In this document: piece after piece, positions 43,935 to 52,824 of the stretch | Numbering within the stretch: position 1 is the stretch's first letter | How the letters are laid out: every line of letters begins with the position of its first letter | Assembly (NCBI GenBank): GCA_036560145.1 | Contig: DATBRV010000062.1 | Coordinates: 124,001-188,000 of the forward strand | Source: DATBRV01 sp036560145 | Lineage (GTDB): Bacteria > Myxococcota_A > UBA9160 > SMWR01 | Reading direction: 5' to 3' | DNA length: 64,000 nucleotides | Notes under the pieces: model-generated | Databases searched by the model: none | Told to the model about the DNA's origin: nothing | What the model saw: the letters and a program-made list of their open reading frames with translations, nothing else | Program-made: the position numbers and the translations under genes

Positions 43935-44321
43935 CTACGACGGAGGCTGCTGGCAGGTTCCGTGGACGCATTGCAGGCCGGACTTGCAACCGACGTGCTT
44001 GGTGACCTGACCGATCTTGCGCGGTCCGCACGCCTGGCCGACGTCGCTCTGCGGGATCCCGCCGCCGCTCGGACCGCCCGTCGCTGGCCCGCGGCAGGCG
44101 CCCCCGGTGCAGGAGGCGCGGTCCCTGGGGCAATCCGTGTCGACGTTGCACGTCAGCTGCTTGCATTCCTTGATCCCGGGAATCGCCGTGTTCTGACAGG
44201 TCTTGTCGCTCGCACAGTCGCTGTTGCTGCTGCACGCCGCGAGTGCCGGCTGTGAACCAAGCACGATCGACAGCAGCGCTCCGATCGTGCACAGGATGAT
44301 CGCGCGAAGCGTTGAACCCAT
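43935..44321 (-). CDS. Small secreted cysteine-rich protein
   Basis: 128 aa. GGGAGGG stands before ATG 44321. The signal peptide ends PALA. The mature part has 12 cysteines arranged as four-disulfide-like units: CSSNSDCASDKTC, CKQLTC, DTDCPRDRASC and CGPRK, CKSGLQCVHGTC. This spacing resembles Dickkopf- or EGF-like extracellular cysteine modules often found in myxobacterial secreted proteins. It is probably a disulfide-stabilised structural or adhesive protein. It starts 11 bp downstream of a DUF4136-like lipoprotein gene and may be co-transcribed with it. Confidence 0.72.
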   Translation of the reverse strand: MGSTLRAIILCTIGALLSIVLGSQPALAACSSNSDCASDKTCQNTAIPGIKECKQLTCNVDTDCPRDRASCTGGACRGPATGGPSGGGIPQSDVGQACGPRKIGQVTKHVGCKSGLQCVHGTCQQPPS

Positions 44322-44332
44322 GGGACCCTCCC

Positions 44333-44899
44333 TCATCTCGGCCTGGACGGGAACTCCTTCATCGTGCTGGCAACCACCTTCTCGACCGCGCCCGCGTCGG
44401 AAGCGGGATCGATGCCCCCGGTCGCGGTGCCGACCCACACCTCCTGATTGGTCTTCGGGTCCACCGCGCGAATGCTGAGCCGGGTTTCCTGATCGGTCGC
44501 CACGCCCTCCGGGCCGACGGGGACGGAGGTGCTGACGCCGCCGCCGACGTTGCTGCCCCACGACCCCACGCCGACGCCGATCCGGACGGGATTCTTCGTC
44601 TTCTCCACCACGTAGGTCGCCGTCTCGAAGCGGATGCGAAGGTCGGGTTGGCTCTGGACTTCGCGGTAGCCCCTCTCGACGAGCTGCGCTCGGATGGCGT
44701 TCCGGATGTTGGCATCGAGAATCGAAAGCGGCGCACCGGCGGCGCCGGCGTTGTCGCCGGCCGGCTGCCAGCCGAAGGTCGCATACGCGGCGAGGTCCAC
44801 CCCCGGAGCCGTCACCGACTCCTGCTTCGATGGGCCGCCCGCACAGGCGAGCCATGCGAAGGCCACGACGACTGCGGATACACACGCGGGTGCTTGCAC
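44333..44899 (-). CDS. DUF4136-like lipoprotein
   Basis: 188 aa. GTG 44899 has AGGAGG eight bases upstream and the signal ends in the lipobox AWLACAGG. The body fits DUF4136: DLAAYATFGWQPAGDNAG, LDANIRNAIRAQLVERGYRE, PDLRIRFETATYVVEKTK, and QETRLSIRAVDPKTNQEVW. These proteins sit in the outer membrane facing the periplasm; no function is known. It is divergent from the histidine kinase gene across 125 bp. Confidence 0.75.
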   Translation of the reverse strand: MQAPACVSAVVVAFAWLACAGGPSKQESVTAPGVDLAAYATFGWQPAGDNAGAAGAPLSILDANIRNAIRAQLVERGYREVQSQPDLRIRFETATYVVEKTKNPVRIGVGVGSWGSNVGGGVSTSVPVGPEGVATDQETRLSIRAVDPKTNQEVWVGTATGGIDPASDAGAVEKVVASTMKEFPSRPR

Positions 44900-45024
44900 G
44901 AGCCGGCCCTCCTGGTCGAATCCCCGTCGGTGCGGAATATGCCGGCTCGACCGGACGATCCGCCATGCAGGGCAATGGTCTCTTGCTTCCCCGTGGGTCC
45001 AGAGCCCCACGAAGCCCGCTCTCC

Positions 45025-46830
45025 GTGATATCGTGGATCGCCGTGGATCCCTGGCAGCTTCTGGGTGCGGGACTCGTGGGCTTGTGGCTGGGCGGCGTGC
45101 TGGCGCTGATGCGGCTTCCCGCGACGCCGCTCTCGAGCGCGGTCCGCGCGCTCGCCGTCTGCGCCGCGCTCTGGGCCGTGGGGGACCTGATCGCCGGTCT
45201 CGCCCGGGATCTCCTCTGGAAGCAGGTCGGCGTCTCCATTCTCTATTCCGGTGTGATCTTCCTGCCCACCGCCTGGTGGATCGTCGCTCTGCACTGGGCC
45301 GGGGACCGCCAGCGCGCTCCGTCTCGCCACATCCAGCGCTGGATTCGCGCACCCCTCGTGTTCGCCAGCGCCATCTGGCTCGCGATGCTCTCGAACCCCT
45401 GGCACGGCCAGTTCCTGGTTCCGGTCGTCGGGGGACGCAACCTCTACGGCCCCCTCTGGTGGCTGATGGCAATCCCGAATTACGCCCTGATCCTGGGTGC
45501 CGGGGTCGTGGTGCTGAGGGCCCTCCGGAGCCCGGACGGCCGGCACACGCGCAGCCAGGGCGCCTTCTTGATCGCCGCGAGCGGCATCACGTTGCTGGCC
45601 AACTGGATCTACGTGTCGGGGGCGGGGCCACCGGCGGGTGTCACCCTGCCGCTGATCTCGATCGCCGTCCTGATCCTGGTGGTCGGCATGCTGCGGCAGG
45701 GTCTTTTCGGCGTTCTGCCGGCGGCGCTCCGCGTGATCGCGTCCCACGATCCCGACGGGCTTCTCGTGGTGAGGGACGGGCGCCTGGTTCACGCCAATCC
45801 GCGCGCCCGCGAGCTGCTCGCCCCCGTGGATCCCGCTCCCGGCGTGCCCTTCCCCGAAGCCCTGGGCCCCAGCCTCGAGCGGCCCGGAACCCGGGCCGTC
45901 CTCGACTGGGACGAGTGGTGGCAAGCGGTGCTCGCGCCCGGCGGCGCCGTCTACCGCTACGACGGCGACACGCTGCGCTGGCTGCGCGTGAGCGCGCAGC
46001 CGGTGCGCGGACGACGGGGCCGCCTGATGGCCTACTGCCTGCGCATCCACGACGCGACGGAGCAGCAGCGCGCCGAGAGCGAGCTGCGGCGCGCGCGACG
46101 ACTCGAGAGCGTGGCCGAGCTCTCCCGGGGTGTGGCCCACGACTTCCACAACCTGCTCGCCGTGGTGACGGGCAACGCCGACCTCCTCCTGGATCAGCTT
46201 CCGGCGACGCCCGCGGTGCAGCGCCAGCTGCACAAGATCCTGCAGTCGAGCCAGCAGGCGGCGGAGCTCGCCAATCAACTCCAGCTCTACGCGGGCGACG
46301 CGCCGCCCGCGCATCGTCCGGTCGATCTCTCGGAGCTGACGCGCGACACGCTGGCGATGCTCGATCCCGACGAGCTCCCGGCCCCCAGCGGCGGAAGGCT
46401 CGACGTGCAGCTCGATCTCGCCAGGGGACCGCTTCGGATCGAGGGCGACGCGACGCAGCTCCGACAACTGCTGCTGAATCTCTACGTGAACGCGCGCGAC
46501 GCCCTGCACGAGCGGGGCGGTGAGATCGGGATCGCGACCGGCCGCACCTGGCTGGAGCCCGCGCGCGCCGAGCACCTCGTGCTCGGGCGCGATCGCCCCG
46601 CCGCGGACTATGTCTCTCTGCGCGTCGCGGACACCGGCATCGGCATGGATCCGGAGACCCAGGAGCGCATCTTCGAGCCGTACTTCAGCACCAAGGGGAA
46701 GCAGCGCGGCATCGGACTCTCGACCGTGTTCGGGATCGCGCGCTCCCACGGTGCCCTGATCGCGCTGGAGAGTCAGCTCGGAAAGGGCACCGTCTTCACC
46801 ATCTACTTCCCCCGGCCCGAGTCTCCGTAG
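45025..46830 (+). CDS. 7TM sensor histidine kinase (PAS-like, HisKA, HATPase)
   Basis: 601 aa. GTG 45025 or 45043 starts the first helix; neither has a strong ribosome site. Residues 5-230 hold seven membrane helices as in the histidine-kinase N-terminal 7TM domain. A PAS-like domain (VIASHDPDGLLVVRDGRLVH, about 240-345) leads to the dimerisation helix with phospho-acceptor His372 in VAHDFHNLLAVVTGNADLL, the HDxxN type. The catalytic domain shows the N box (LLLNLYVNARDAL), DTGIGMD, FEPYFSTK and GIGLSTVFGI. No response regulator gene is adjacent, so the partner is unknown. Confidence 0.87.
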   Translation: MISWIAVDPWQLLGAGLVGLWLGGVLALMRLPATPLSSAVRALAVCAALWAVGDLIAGLARDLLWKQVGVSILYSGVIFLPTAWWIVALHWAGDRQRAPSRHIQRWIRAPLVFASAIWLAMLSNPWHGQFLVPVVGGRNLYGPLWWLMAIPNYALILGAGVVVLRALRSPDGRHTRSQGAFLIAASGITLLANWIYVSGAGPPAGVTLPLISIAVLILVVGMLRQGLFGVLPAALRVIASHDPDGLLVVRDGRLVHANPRARELLAPVDPAPGVPFPEALGPSLERPGTRAVLDWDEWWQAVLAPGGAVYRYDGDTLRWLRVSAQPVRGRRGRLMAYCLRIHDATEQQRAESELRRARRLESVAELSRGVAHDFHNLLAVVTGNADLLLDQLPATPAVQRQLHKILQSSQQAAELANQLQLYAGDAPPAHRPVDLSELTRDTLAMLDPDELPAPSGGRLDVQLDLARGPLRIEGDATQLRQLLLNLYVNARDALHERGGEIGIATGRTWLEPARAEHLVLGRDRPAADYVSLRVADTGIGMDPETQERIFEPYFSTKGKQRGIGLSTVFGIARSHGALIALESQLGKGTVFTIYFPRPESP

Positions 46831-46842
46831 ACGCGCTGCGCC

Positions 46843-47249
46843 CTAACGGGGCTCGCGCTCGCTCGCGAGCGCCATGCGCAGCGCTTCCGTGAGCTGCTCG
46901 CTTTCCATTCTCCACCTCGACCGTCACGACGTCGCGGAGCCACACGATGCGGCCGTCGGCCGCGAGCATCCGGTTTTCGAAGGCGTGGGGGCTCGCCGGC
47001 TTCGGTGGCCTTCTGGCAGAACTCGATGGCCCACTCGCGATCGTCCGGGTGGACGTGCTCCACCCAGAAGCCCGGTGCGAGCCAGGCCTCGACGGGATGG
47101 CCGAGAACGCGCTCGGCCTGCTTGCTGACGAACCTGAACTGGAGGGATTGCGGATCGCCTTCCCAGACGATGGCGTCGATCCATTCCAGCAGCCGGGCAT
47201 GTTCGGCGTTGGCCTGCGGCGCGGGAGGTGTTCGCTCGCGAGCGGGCAC
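46843..47249 (-). pseudogene. PAS-domain protein fragment, frameshifted
   Basis: On the minus strand one frame reads EHARLLEWIDAIVWEGD, FRFVSKQAERVLGHPVEAW and VEHVHPDDREWAIEF, a good PAS_3-type domain. At 46987-46991 a run of five G on the plus strand (five C in sense) shifts the frame; the domain continues in another frame as HAFENRMLAADGRIVWLRDV. Removing one C would join the halves. A second shift follows and the sequence ends with MESEQLTEALRMALASE and TAG at 46843. It is a decayed or wrongly read fragment; GTG 47249 is only a possible start. Confidence 0.6.
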
Positions 47250-47350
47250 GGTGCCGGGAATCCCAACCCGGCTGGAGGAACGAGTCGTACGCAAACTTGC
47301 GGAGCCCCGGCGCGCGCAAGCCGGGCGCTGGGCAATCCCCGAAATCAGCA

Positions 47351-47380
47351 AGCCCCCTCGCGCAACCGCGCGAAGGGGCT
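47351..47380. terminator. Strong 13-bp hairpin after the tRNA remnant
   Basis: AGCCCCCTCGCGC pairs with GCGCGAAGGGGCT around an AACC loop; only one C:A mismatch. On the minus strand it follows the tRNA-like 3' end by nine bases, the place of a tRNA terminator. No T-run of note. Confidence 0.55.
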
Positions 47381-47389
47381 TCGGAAACC

Positions 47390-47447
47390 TGGAGCGGGAA
47401 ACGCGATTCGAACCCGCGACCCTCCGGGTGGAAAGCTCGATTCTCCC
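47390..47447 (-). pseudogene. Degenerate tRNA 3' half (anticodon arm to CCA)
   Basis: Read on the minus strand, the sequence has a variable region, a T arm GCGGG-TTCGAAT-CGCGT with one mismatch, the acceptor strand TTCCCGC, a discriminator T and encoded CCA. An anticodon-arm-like stretch with CTTTCCA precedes it (Gly-TCC or Glu-TTC like). The matching 5' acceptor strand GCGGGAA is not found where it should be, so the gene is incomplete. This is what a displaced tRNA end looks like after integration of a mobile element. Confidence 0.55.
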
Positions 47448-47462
47448 TTCCACTGGGATCGG

Positions 47463-47573
47463 CTCGCGACGTGTCGCCAGCCGTTCGGCTCGCCTTCGAG
47501 TGCCCGAGCACCCGTTGCGCGGACTGGATGTCGGCCCGCCCGCGAGGGCCAACGTGGCCGCGGTATGCCGCAA
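47463..47573 (-). mobile_element. Remnant of a tyrosine recombinase (phage-type integrase) C-terminus
   Basis: On the minus strand one frame gives LRHTAATLALAGG (the HxxR box) and, after a single-base shift, the next gives ADIQSAQRVLGHSKASRT (the LGH box). The stretch where the catalytic Tyr should stand reads AGDTSR, so the Tyr is gone. It lies directly before the tRNA 3' remnant, the normal place of an integrase gene at a tRNA attachment site. Two defects show it is dead. Confidence 0.65.
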
Positions 47574-47723
47574 ACCCGAGCGGCGCCGTCCAGGCCCGGA
47601 ACTCCGGGGTATTCAAGATCGTGCGGCCATGACAGACTGCCGAGAGGGCTACACGAGAGGGAGTGCCGGGTGGCAGCTCGCGGGTCTCTGGCGCGGCGGC
47701 AGACGCGGGCTGGCGAAGCGCCC

Positions 47724-50180
47724 ATGCCCGCGGAGGGGCGACGCTGGCTCGCCGCCGTGCCGCTGCTCGTGCTCTTCCTCTTCTGGAGCGATCGCGCGCC
47801 GGCGGCCGTGACCTTCGCGGGAAACGTGCTGTCCACCAGCGTCGCCCCCGACACCGTCGACATGGTCGTCGCGGGGGGCGCCGTCGCCCGCATCCAGATG
47901 CTCGACTCCGATCTCGTGCGGGTACGGGTGAGCCCTGCGGGTACCTTCGGCACCCGTCTGAGCGGGGCCATCGCAGCTGCCGGCCTGACCCCGCCGGGGG
48001 CCGCGATCCATGACTCCGCGGGCGCCGCCTACCTGATCACGAGCGCGATGACGGTCGTCGTTCTCAAGGCGCCGTTTCGTGTGGTCGTGTTGAGGCCCGA
48101 CGGAAGCCTCGTCGTCGCGGACCAGGAGGTCGCCGTCGGCTGGGATGCGGACTCCGGCCTGGTCTTCAACCGCAAGTACGCCCCGCCCGACGAGCACTAT
48201 TTCGGGCTCGGGTTCCGTGGCGGACCGATCGATCGTCGCGGCCGGCGATTCGTGCTGGCGAACACCGACAACGCCGCGTACGGCGAGTTCTCCGATCCCC
48301 TGTACTCGAGCTTCCCCTTCTACTACGGAGTGCGCGGCGGCAAGGTCTACGGCTTGTTCTTCGACAATCCCGCCATTCCGTTCTTCAACATGGTTCTCGA
48401 TGGCACCGACGAGGTGCTCTTCGGCGCGCTCGACGGCGAGATCGACTACTACGTGATGGCGGGGCCCGAGCCCGCTCGCGTGGCCCGGACGTACGCCGCA
48501 TTGACGGGCTTCACGGCCCTCCCTCCCAAGTGGTCGCTCGGCTATCACCAATCGCGCTTCGATCCCCGGTCGCAGGCCGAGTATCTCGAGGTCGCGGCGG
48601 AGTTTCGCAGCCGGCGGATTCCCGCCGACGTGCTCTACTTCGATCTCTACTACATGGACCTGTTGCAGATCTTCTCCTGGGATCCGGTCCGGTTCCCGGA
48701 TCCCGTCGGAATGAACACCACGCTGGAATCCATGGGGTTCAAGCGGGTCAACATCATCGACCCGGTGATCCACGTTCTGGACCGTCTGTGGCCCACTTTC
48801 GACCACTATCGGTTCTTCCTGACCGACGCGCAGGGCCGCTCGCTGATCAACGACATCTTCTACGGGACGCTCAGCTGGATCGACTTCACCAGGAGCCAGA
48901 CGCGCGCCGCCTACAAGGACCTCCTGAAGATCTTCCTTTCTACCGGCGTCACGGCGGTGTGGAACGACCTCAACGAGCCGGCCAGGAACTTCATGCCGGA
49001 GGCCGTCTACGATTTCGACGGCGAGCGGCGCAGCGATCTGCAGGCGCGAAACCTCTATGCCCTCAACAACGTCTCCCTCACCAGCGAGGCGCTGCGGGAA
49101 TTGCGGCCCGGCGAGCGCCCCTGGATCATCGCGCGCTCCGGATACGCGGGAATCCAGCGCTACGCAGCCAATTGGAGCGGCGACGCGCTGAGCACCTTCG
49201 ACGCGCTGCGGGTCAGTGTGCAGATCAGCAACAGCATGGGACTCAGCGGGCAGAACTTCTTCGGGCACGACATCGGCGGATTCCTGGGCGACCCATCGCC
49301 CGAGCTGTTCATCCGCTGGCTGGCCTTCGGGAGCTACATCCCGCTCTTCCGCAACCATTCGACCGACACGTCGCTGCCCCGCGAGCCCTGGGTCTTCGGC
49401 GAGCCCTACACGAGCATGGCGAAGAGCATCATCGAGCAGCGCTACCGGCTGCTCCCCTACCTCTATTCCCTGTTCGCGGAGGCCGCGGCGGGCGGGCAGC
49501 CGCCCGTCGCACCCACGCTGTTCCACTTCCCGGCCGACGAGGGCAGCTATGCCCAGGACCAGGAGTTCATGCTCGGGCCGCAGCTGCTGGTGGCGCCGGT
49601 CGTTCAGGAGGGTGCGACCACCCGCACCGTCTATCTGCCGAGCGGAAGCGACTGGGTGGACTACTACACCGATGCCGTGCACCAGGGGGGACAGACCGTC
49701 AACGTGCCGGCGCCCCTCGACCGGATCCCGGTGTTCGTTCGGGCTGGAAGCCTCTTGCCCGGCGGCCCCGTCGTGCAACACGTCGGCGAGCCCGTCGCTC
49801 CCCTGGTGCGGCTCGACGTCTATCCGGGTCCGGCTTCCGAATTCGTGCTCTACGAGGACGACGGAGCGACCCTGGACTACGCGCGCGGCGTCTTCCTGCG
49901 TACCCGCCTGAGCCGAACCGCGGAGTCGTCGGGGACCGAGGTCGGCATCGTGCGCGAACAGGGCTCGTGGGCGCCGCCGGCGCGGCCCTGGTGGATCTAC
50001 CTGCACGGCACCGCGACGCTGCCCACGCGGGTCCGCCTGAACGGAGAGCCGCTGGCGCAGGTGGCCTCCGAATCGGATCTCTCCACGCAGTCCCAGGGTT
50101 GGTACTACCGGCCGAGCGAGCGTCAGCTGGTCGTGCTCTTCCAGGATTCGCCGAGCGCGCTGGCCTTGACGGTGCAGTGA
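47724..50180 (+). CDS. Secreted family 31 glycoside hydrolase (alpha-glucosidase/xylosidase type)
   Basis: 818 aa. ATG 47724 begins a signal peptide (WLAAVPLLVLFLFWSDRAPAA); GTG 47670 with GAGGGAG upstream is an alternative that adds 18 residues. The N-terminal beta-sandwich includes DEHYFGLGFRGGPIDRRG. The barrel carries the nucleophile Asp415 in VWNDLNEP, the acid/base Asp487 in NWSGDALSTFDAL, and NFFGHDIGGFLGDPSPEL. A C-terminal beta domain follows (RIPVFVRAGSLLP). Enzymes of this family cut alpha-glucosides or act as transglycosylases. Export and its position at the edge of the polysaccharide locus suggest that it trims or remodels that polymer. Confidence 0.88.
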   Translation: MPAEGRRWLAAVPLLVLFLFWSDRAPAAVTFAGNVLSTSVAPDTVDMVVAGGAVARIQMLDSDLVRVRVSPAGTFGTRLSGAIAAAGLTPPGAAIHDSAGAAYLITSAMTVVVLKAPFRVVVLRPDGSLVVADQEVAVGWDADSGLVFNRKYAPPDEHYFGLGFRGGPIDRRGRRFVLANTDNAAYGEFSDPLYSSFPFYYGVRGGKVYGLFFDNPAIPFFNMVLDGTDEVLFGALDGEIDYYVMAGPEPARVARTYAALTGFTALPPKWSLGYHQSRFDPRSQAEYLEVAAEFRSRRIPADVLYFDLYYMDLLQIFSWDPVRFPDPVGMNTTLESMGFKRVNIIDPVIHVLDRLWPTFDHYRFFLTDAQGRSLINDIFYGTLSWIDFTRSQTRAAYKDLLKIFLSTGVTAVWNDLNEPARNFMPEAVYDFDGERRSDLQARNLYALNNVSLTSEALRELRPGERPWIIARSGYAGIQRYAANWSGDALSTFDALRVSVQISNSMGLSGQNFFGHDIGGFLGDPSPELFIRWLAFGSYIPLFRNHSTDTSLPREPWVFGEPYTSMAKSIIEQRYRLLPYLYSLFAEAAAGGQPPVAPTLFHFPADEGSYAQDQEFMLGPQLLVAPVVQEGATTRTVYLPSGSDWVDYYTDAVHQGGQTVNVPAPLDRIPVFVRAGSLLPGGPVVQHVGEPVAPLVRLDVYPGPASEFVLYEDDGATLDYARGVFLRTRLSRTAESSGTEVGIVREQGSWAPPARPWWIYLHGTATLPTRVRLNGEPLAQVASESDLSTQSQGWYYRPSERQLVVLFQDSPSALALTVQ

Positions 50181-50214
50181 CGCTGCGAGCCCCACGCATC
50201 CACGGCGCGCGGTC

Positions 50215-51891
50215 CTAGTCGCCCGGAGCGCGGGGGACGCGGCGGCGCACCGCATCCGGATTCTCCGCGAAGAGGCGCTGGCTGGGCACCAGCGGACCCT
50301 CGAGGAGCGACACGGAGGCGAGCACGGGGATGCCCATGCGCTCGAGGTCCCCGCCGTAACGCACGGAGCGATCGACCGCGTCGCTGGCGAACGCGAGGGC
50401 GAGGCCCGCGATCAGGCCGCCGAGGAGCCCTGCGCCCATGATCAGCATGCGCCGAGGCGACGAAGGCTCCGCGGGCGGCGTGGCGGGCGAGAGCACCACG
50501 AGGTTCGTCATCTGGGCCTTGCCCATCTGCTCGAGGACCTGGGTCTCCTCGATCTTCTTGCTGAGGCTGAGCAGGCTCTCCTCGGCCAACGTGCGCTCGC
50601 GCCCGAGAGCCCGGGAGCGCGCCTCGTCGGCGTCGAGCTGGTCGAGGCGTCGCCCGACCTGCGCGGCGTCGCCACGCAGCTCTTTCAGCTCCGCCTGGAT
50701 GCCCTCTCGGGCCGCCTCGGCGAGGATGATCTGCCGAGCGATCGATTGGCGATTCGGGTTGATGGCGACCGTGGTGGACCCGTAGCTCCCGGTCTTTTCC
50801 GCGGCCATCTGCTTCTCCACGGCCGCGATCTCGTCCTCGACCTCGCGTACGAAGCGGCTGTCGGGCAGATAATGGCTGAGCAGTCGGGCGCGTTTCTGGT
50901 AGAGGGTCGCCAGGCTTCCCGCCAGCTCGGCACCCACCGGATCGCTCTGGGTGGACTCGGAGGAGATGCCCTCGGGCACCTGCTTCAAGCGGGCGCGCAG
51001 AGCTCCCACCTCGGCCTCGCTGTGAGCGACGGCGGCCTCTGCCTGGTCGATCCGGGAGTCGAGCTCGCGGGCGCGATCGAGCGCGATTCGCCGCTGCTCC
51101 TCCATCGCCGAGATGCCGGACGTGGAGCGGAAGGCGAGCAGCGCCGTCTCGGCGGCATCCAGATCGCTCTGTCGCTTGGCCAGCAGATCGCGGAAGAGCT
51201 GGTTGGCGCCGGCCTCGCCCAGGTAGTGGATGCGGCGTTCGAGGTGGTTCTGAACCAGGGCGTTCACGAAGTCCGCCGCGAGCTCGCCGTTCGTGAGGCG
51301 CAGGGCCACGACGATCGTATGGGAGCCCTTCACCGGGTTCGCCACCAGGTTTCCGCGCACCAGGGCGATCACCGCCTGCTCGTCGCTCAGGCGCGCCCTG
51401 AGGCCGAGCGCATGGAGCACCCCTTCGTAGCCGTTGCGAACCATGCGGTAGGCCCCTCGGGCCAGATGCTTCACCCACTGGACCAGCGTCGCGGGCGGCG
51501 GCCCATCCGCGAGGAAGCGTTCGTACCCGATCTCCTCGACGGTCTCGCGCACGATCAACTCCGAGGTGAGGGCCGCGATCTCGGAGTTGACGTGCTCGGT
51601 CCTGACCCCGCTCTGGAGGAACGACTCGTTCACGACGGTGACCGGAACCCCAGCGTTCTCCTGTCCGATCTGGACCAGCAGCATGCTCTTGGCGTCGAAT
51701 TTGTTCGACATGGCGGAGAGCGCTGCGAAGACCGTGAGCGTCGTGGCGAGGAACACCGCGAGGATCATGCGGCGATACTTGAAGATCACGTAGGCGAAGT
51801 CGCGGGCCGACGCGAAGCGCGGATCCGGCGCACGCGGCAGGCCACGATCGCTCGCGCGGATGGCGGCGGGGAGACGGCGATACTCGCTCAT
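50215..51891 (-). CDS. Wzc/GumC-like chain-length protein without kinase domain
   Basis: 558 aa. Two membrane helices (about 33-53 and 495-515) flank a large periplasmic coiled-coil region (residues 200-460; RIALDRARELDSRIDQAEAA, VREVEDEIAAVEKQMAAEK), the plan of polysaccharide co-polymerases. The Pro-rich segment TPPAEPSSPRRMLIMGAGLL before the last helix is the usual Wzz signature. It has only about 40 residues after that helix and no Walker motifs, so the tyrosine-kinase part of Wzc is missing; a kinase-like domain is found fused to a glycosyltransferase at 55106. It follows the OPX gene (52757) on the same strand. Confidence 0.85.
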   Translation of the reverse strand: MSEYRRLPAAIRASDRGLPRAPDPRFASARDFAYVIFKYRRMILAVFLATTLTVFAALSAMSNKFDAKSMLLVQIGQENAGVPVTVVNESFLQSGVRTEHVNSEIAALTSELIVRETVEEIGYERFLADGPPPATLVQWVKHLARGAYRMVRNGYEGVLHALGLRARLSDEQAVIALVRGNLVANPVKGSHTIVVALRLTNGELAADFVNALVQNHLERRIHYLGEAGANQLFRDLLAKRQSDLDAAETALLAFRSTSGISAMEEQRRIALDRARELDSRIDQAEAAVAHSEAEVGALRARLKQVPEGISSESTQSDPVGAELAGSLATLYQKRARLLSHYLPDSRFVREVEDEIAAVEKQMAAEKTGSYGSTTVAINPNRQSIARQIILAEAAREGIQAELKELRGDAAQVGRRLDQLDADEARSRALGRERTLAEESLLSLSKKIEETQVLEQMGKAQMTNLVVLSPATPPAEPSSPRRMLIMGAGLLGGLIAGLALAFASDAVDRSVRYGGDLERMGIPVLASVSLLEGPLVPSQRLFAENPDAVRRRVPRAPGD

Positions 51892-51923
51892 GTGGTTCGC
51901 AGCTTTCGGGCGCTTCGGAGCGC

Positions 51924-52757
51924 CTACGAGGGAGGACGAGTCGGCTCCGGGGGGCGGGGCGCCACCTCGGCGCCCTCCCCGGGACCGGGTACCGTCGACG
52001 CAACCCAGTCGCCGTCGACGTTCTTGCCCGTTGGCCACCAGAAGAAGACGTAGGTGCCGCCGGGGATCATCTGGTTCAGGTACTGGTCGATCCACACGAG
52101 CAGCCGGTAGGTGCGCGAGGGGGGCGCGTAGATCAGATCACCCGCGGCGAGCAGCACGCGATCGGCCACCGCCTCCACGTCGCCCTCGAAGCGCACGCGC
52201 TGGCCGGCGACACCGCCTTCCGGGTTCCTGCGCAGCAGCACCACCCCGTTCCCCGCGCTGAAGGGCAACAGGCCCCCGGCGACGCGCACCGCGTCGGCCA
52301 CCGTGCGCGCCTCGGAAAGGGTGGTCCGGCCGGGGCGAGCGACCGCCCCCCCCACCGTGACGCGGGCGCCGCGGGCCTCGCGCAGGATCACGCTGGGATC
52401 CGGATCGCGCAGCACGGCACTCCAGCGCGACCTGACCTCGCTCCGGATCTCCTGGGCCGTACGGCCTCCCACCTGGAGCGAGCCCACGATGGGGAGCGAG
52501 ACGATGCCATCCGAGGGCACCACGAATTCGAGGTCGAGCTCGTCGGCGCCGCGCTGCCGGATCGAGACGACGTCACCCGGTGAGAAGCGATACTCGGACA
52601 CCTCGAGCTGCTGCTCGGCCACGGGCAGGCCGCGGTACGGATCTCCGAATACCGAGCAGCCAACCGTGAGGATGCAGAGGAGCGGAGCCAGCGAACGCGC
52701 GACTCTTTGCAGATCGGGCTCCTGATGCCCCCCGCTGGAATCGATGCTACAGGGCAT
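51924..52757 (-). CDS. Wza/GumB-like polysaccharide export lipoprotein (OPX) 1
   Basis: 277 aa. ATG 52757 starts a lipoprotein signal with lipobox LTVGC. The poly-export and SLBB-type domains follow: YRFSPGDVVSIRQRGADEL, LEFVVPSDGIVSLPIVG, VGGRTAQEIRSEVRS, then VTVGGAVARPGRTTLSEART. The C-terminal IDQYLNQMIPGGTYVFFWW matches the ending of the second OPX protein in this window. It forms the outer-membrane polysaccharide channel together with the Wzc-like protein encoded next. Divergent from the flippase, with overlapping 5' regions. Confidence 0.88.
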   Translation of the reverse strand: MPCSIDSSGGHQEPDLQRVARSLAPLLCILTVGCSVFGDPYRGLPVAEQQLEVSEYRFSPGDVVSIRQRGADELDLEFVVPSDGIVSLPIVGSLQVGGRTAQEIRSEVRSRWSAVLRDPDPSVILREARGARVTVGGAVARPGRTTLSEARTVADAVRVAGGLLPFSAGNGVVLLRRNPEGGVAGQRVRFEGDVEAVADRVLLAAGDLIYAPPSRTYRLLVWIDQYLNQMIPGGTYVFFWWPTGKNVDGDWVASTVPGPGEGAEVAPRPPEPTRPPS

Positions 52758-52824
52758 CGGGCTTCCGGGTCAAGCATTCCGACGGATCAAGGTGTCCGGC
52801 TGCGGCGCCGACCCAGGGGACGCG

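Noticed and set aside
47390..47465. Complete functional tRNA gene
   Set aside because: The 5' acceptor strand complementary to TTCCCGC is missing and the T stem has a mismatch; the anticodon stem does not close properly.
46947..47723. Long N-terminal extension of the GH31 frame
   Set aside because: It runs through the tRNA remnant, the integrase remnant and the PAS fragment; a signal peptide starts at 47724.
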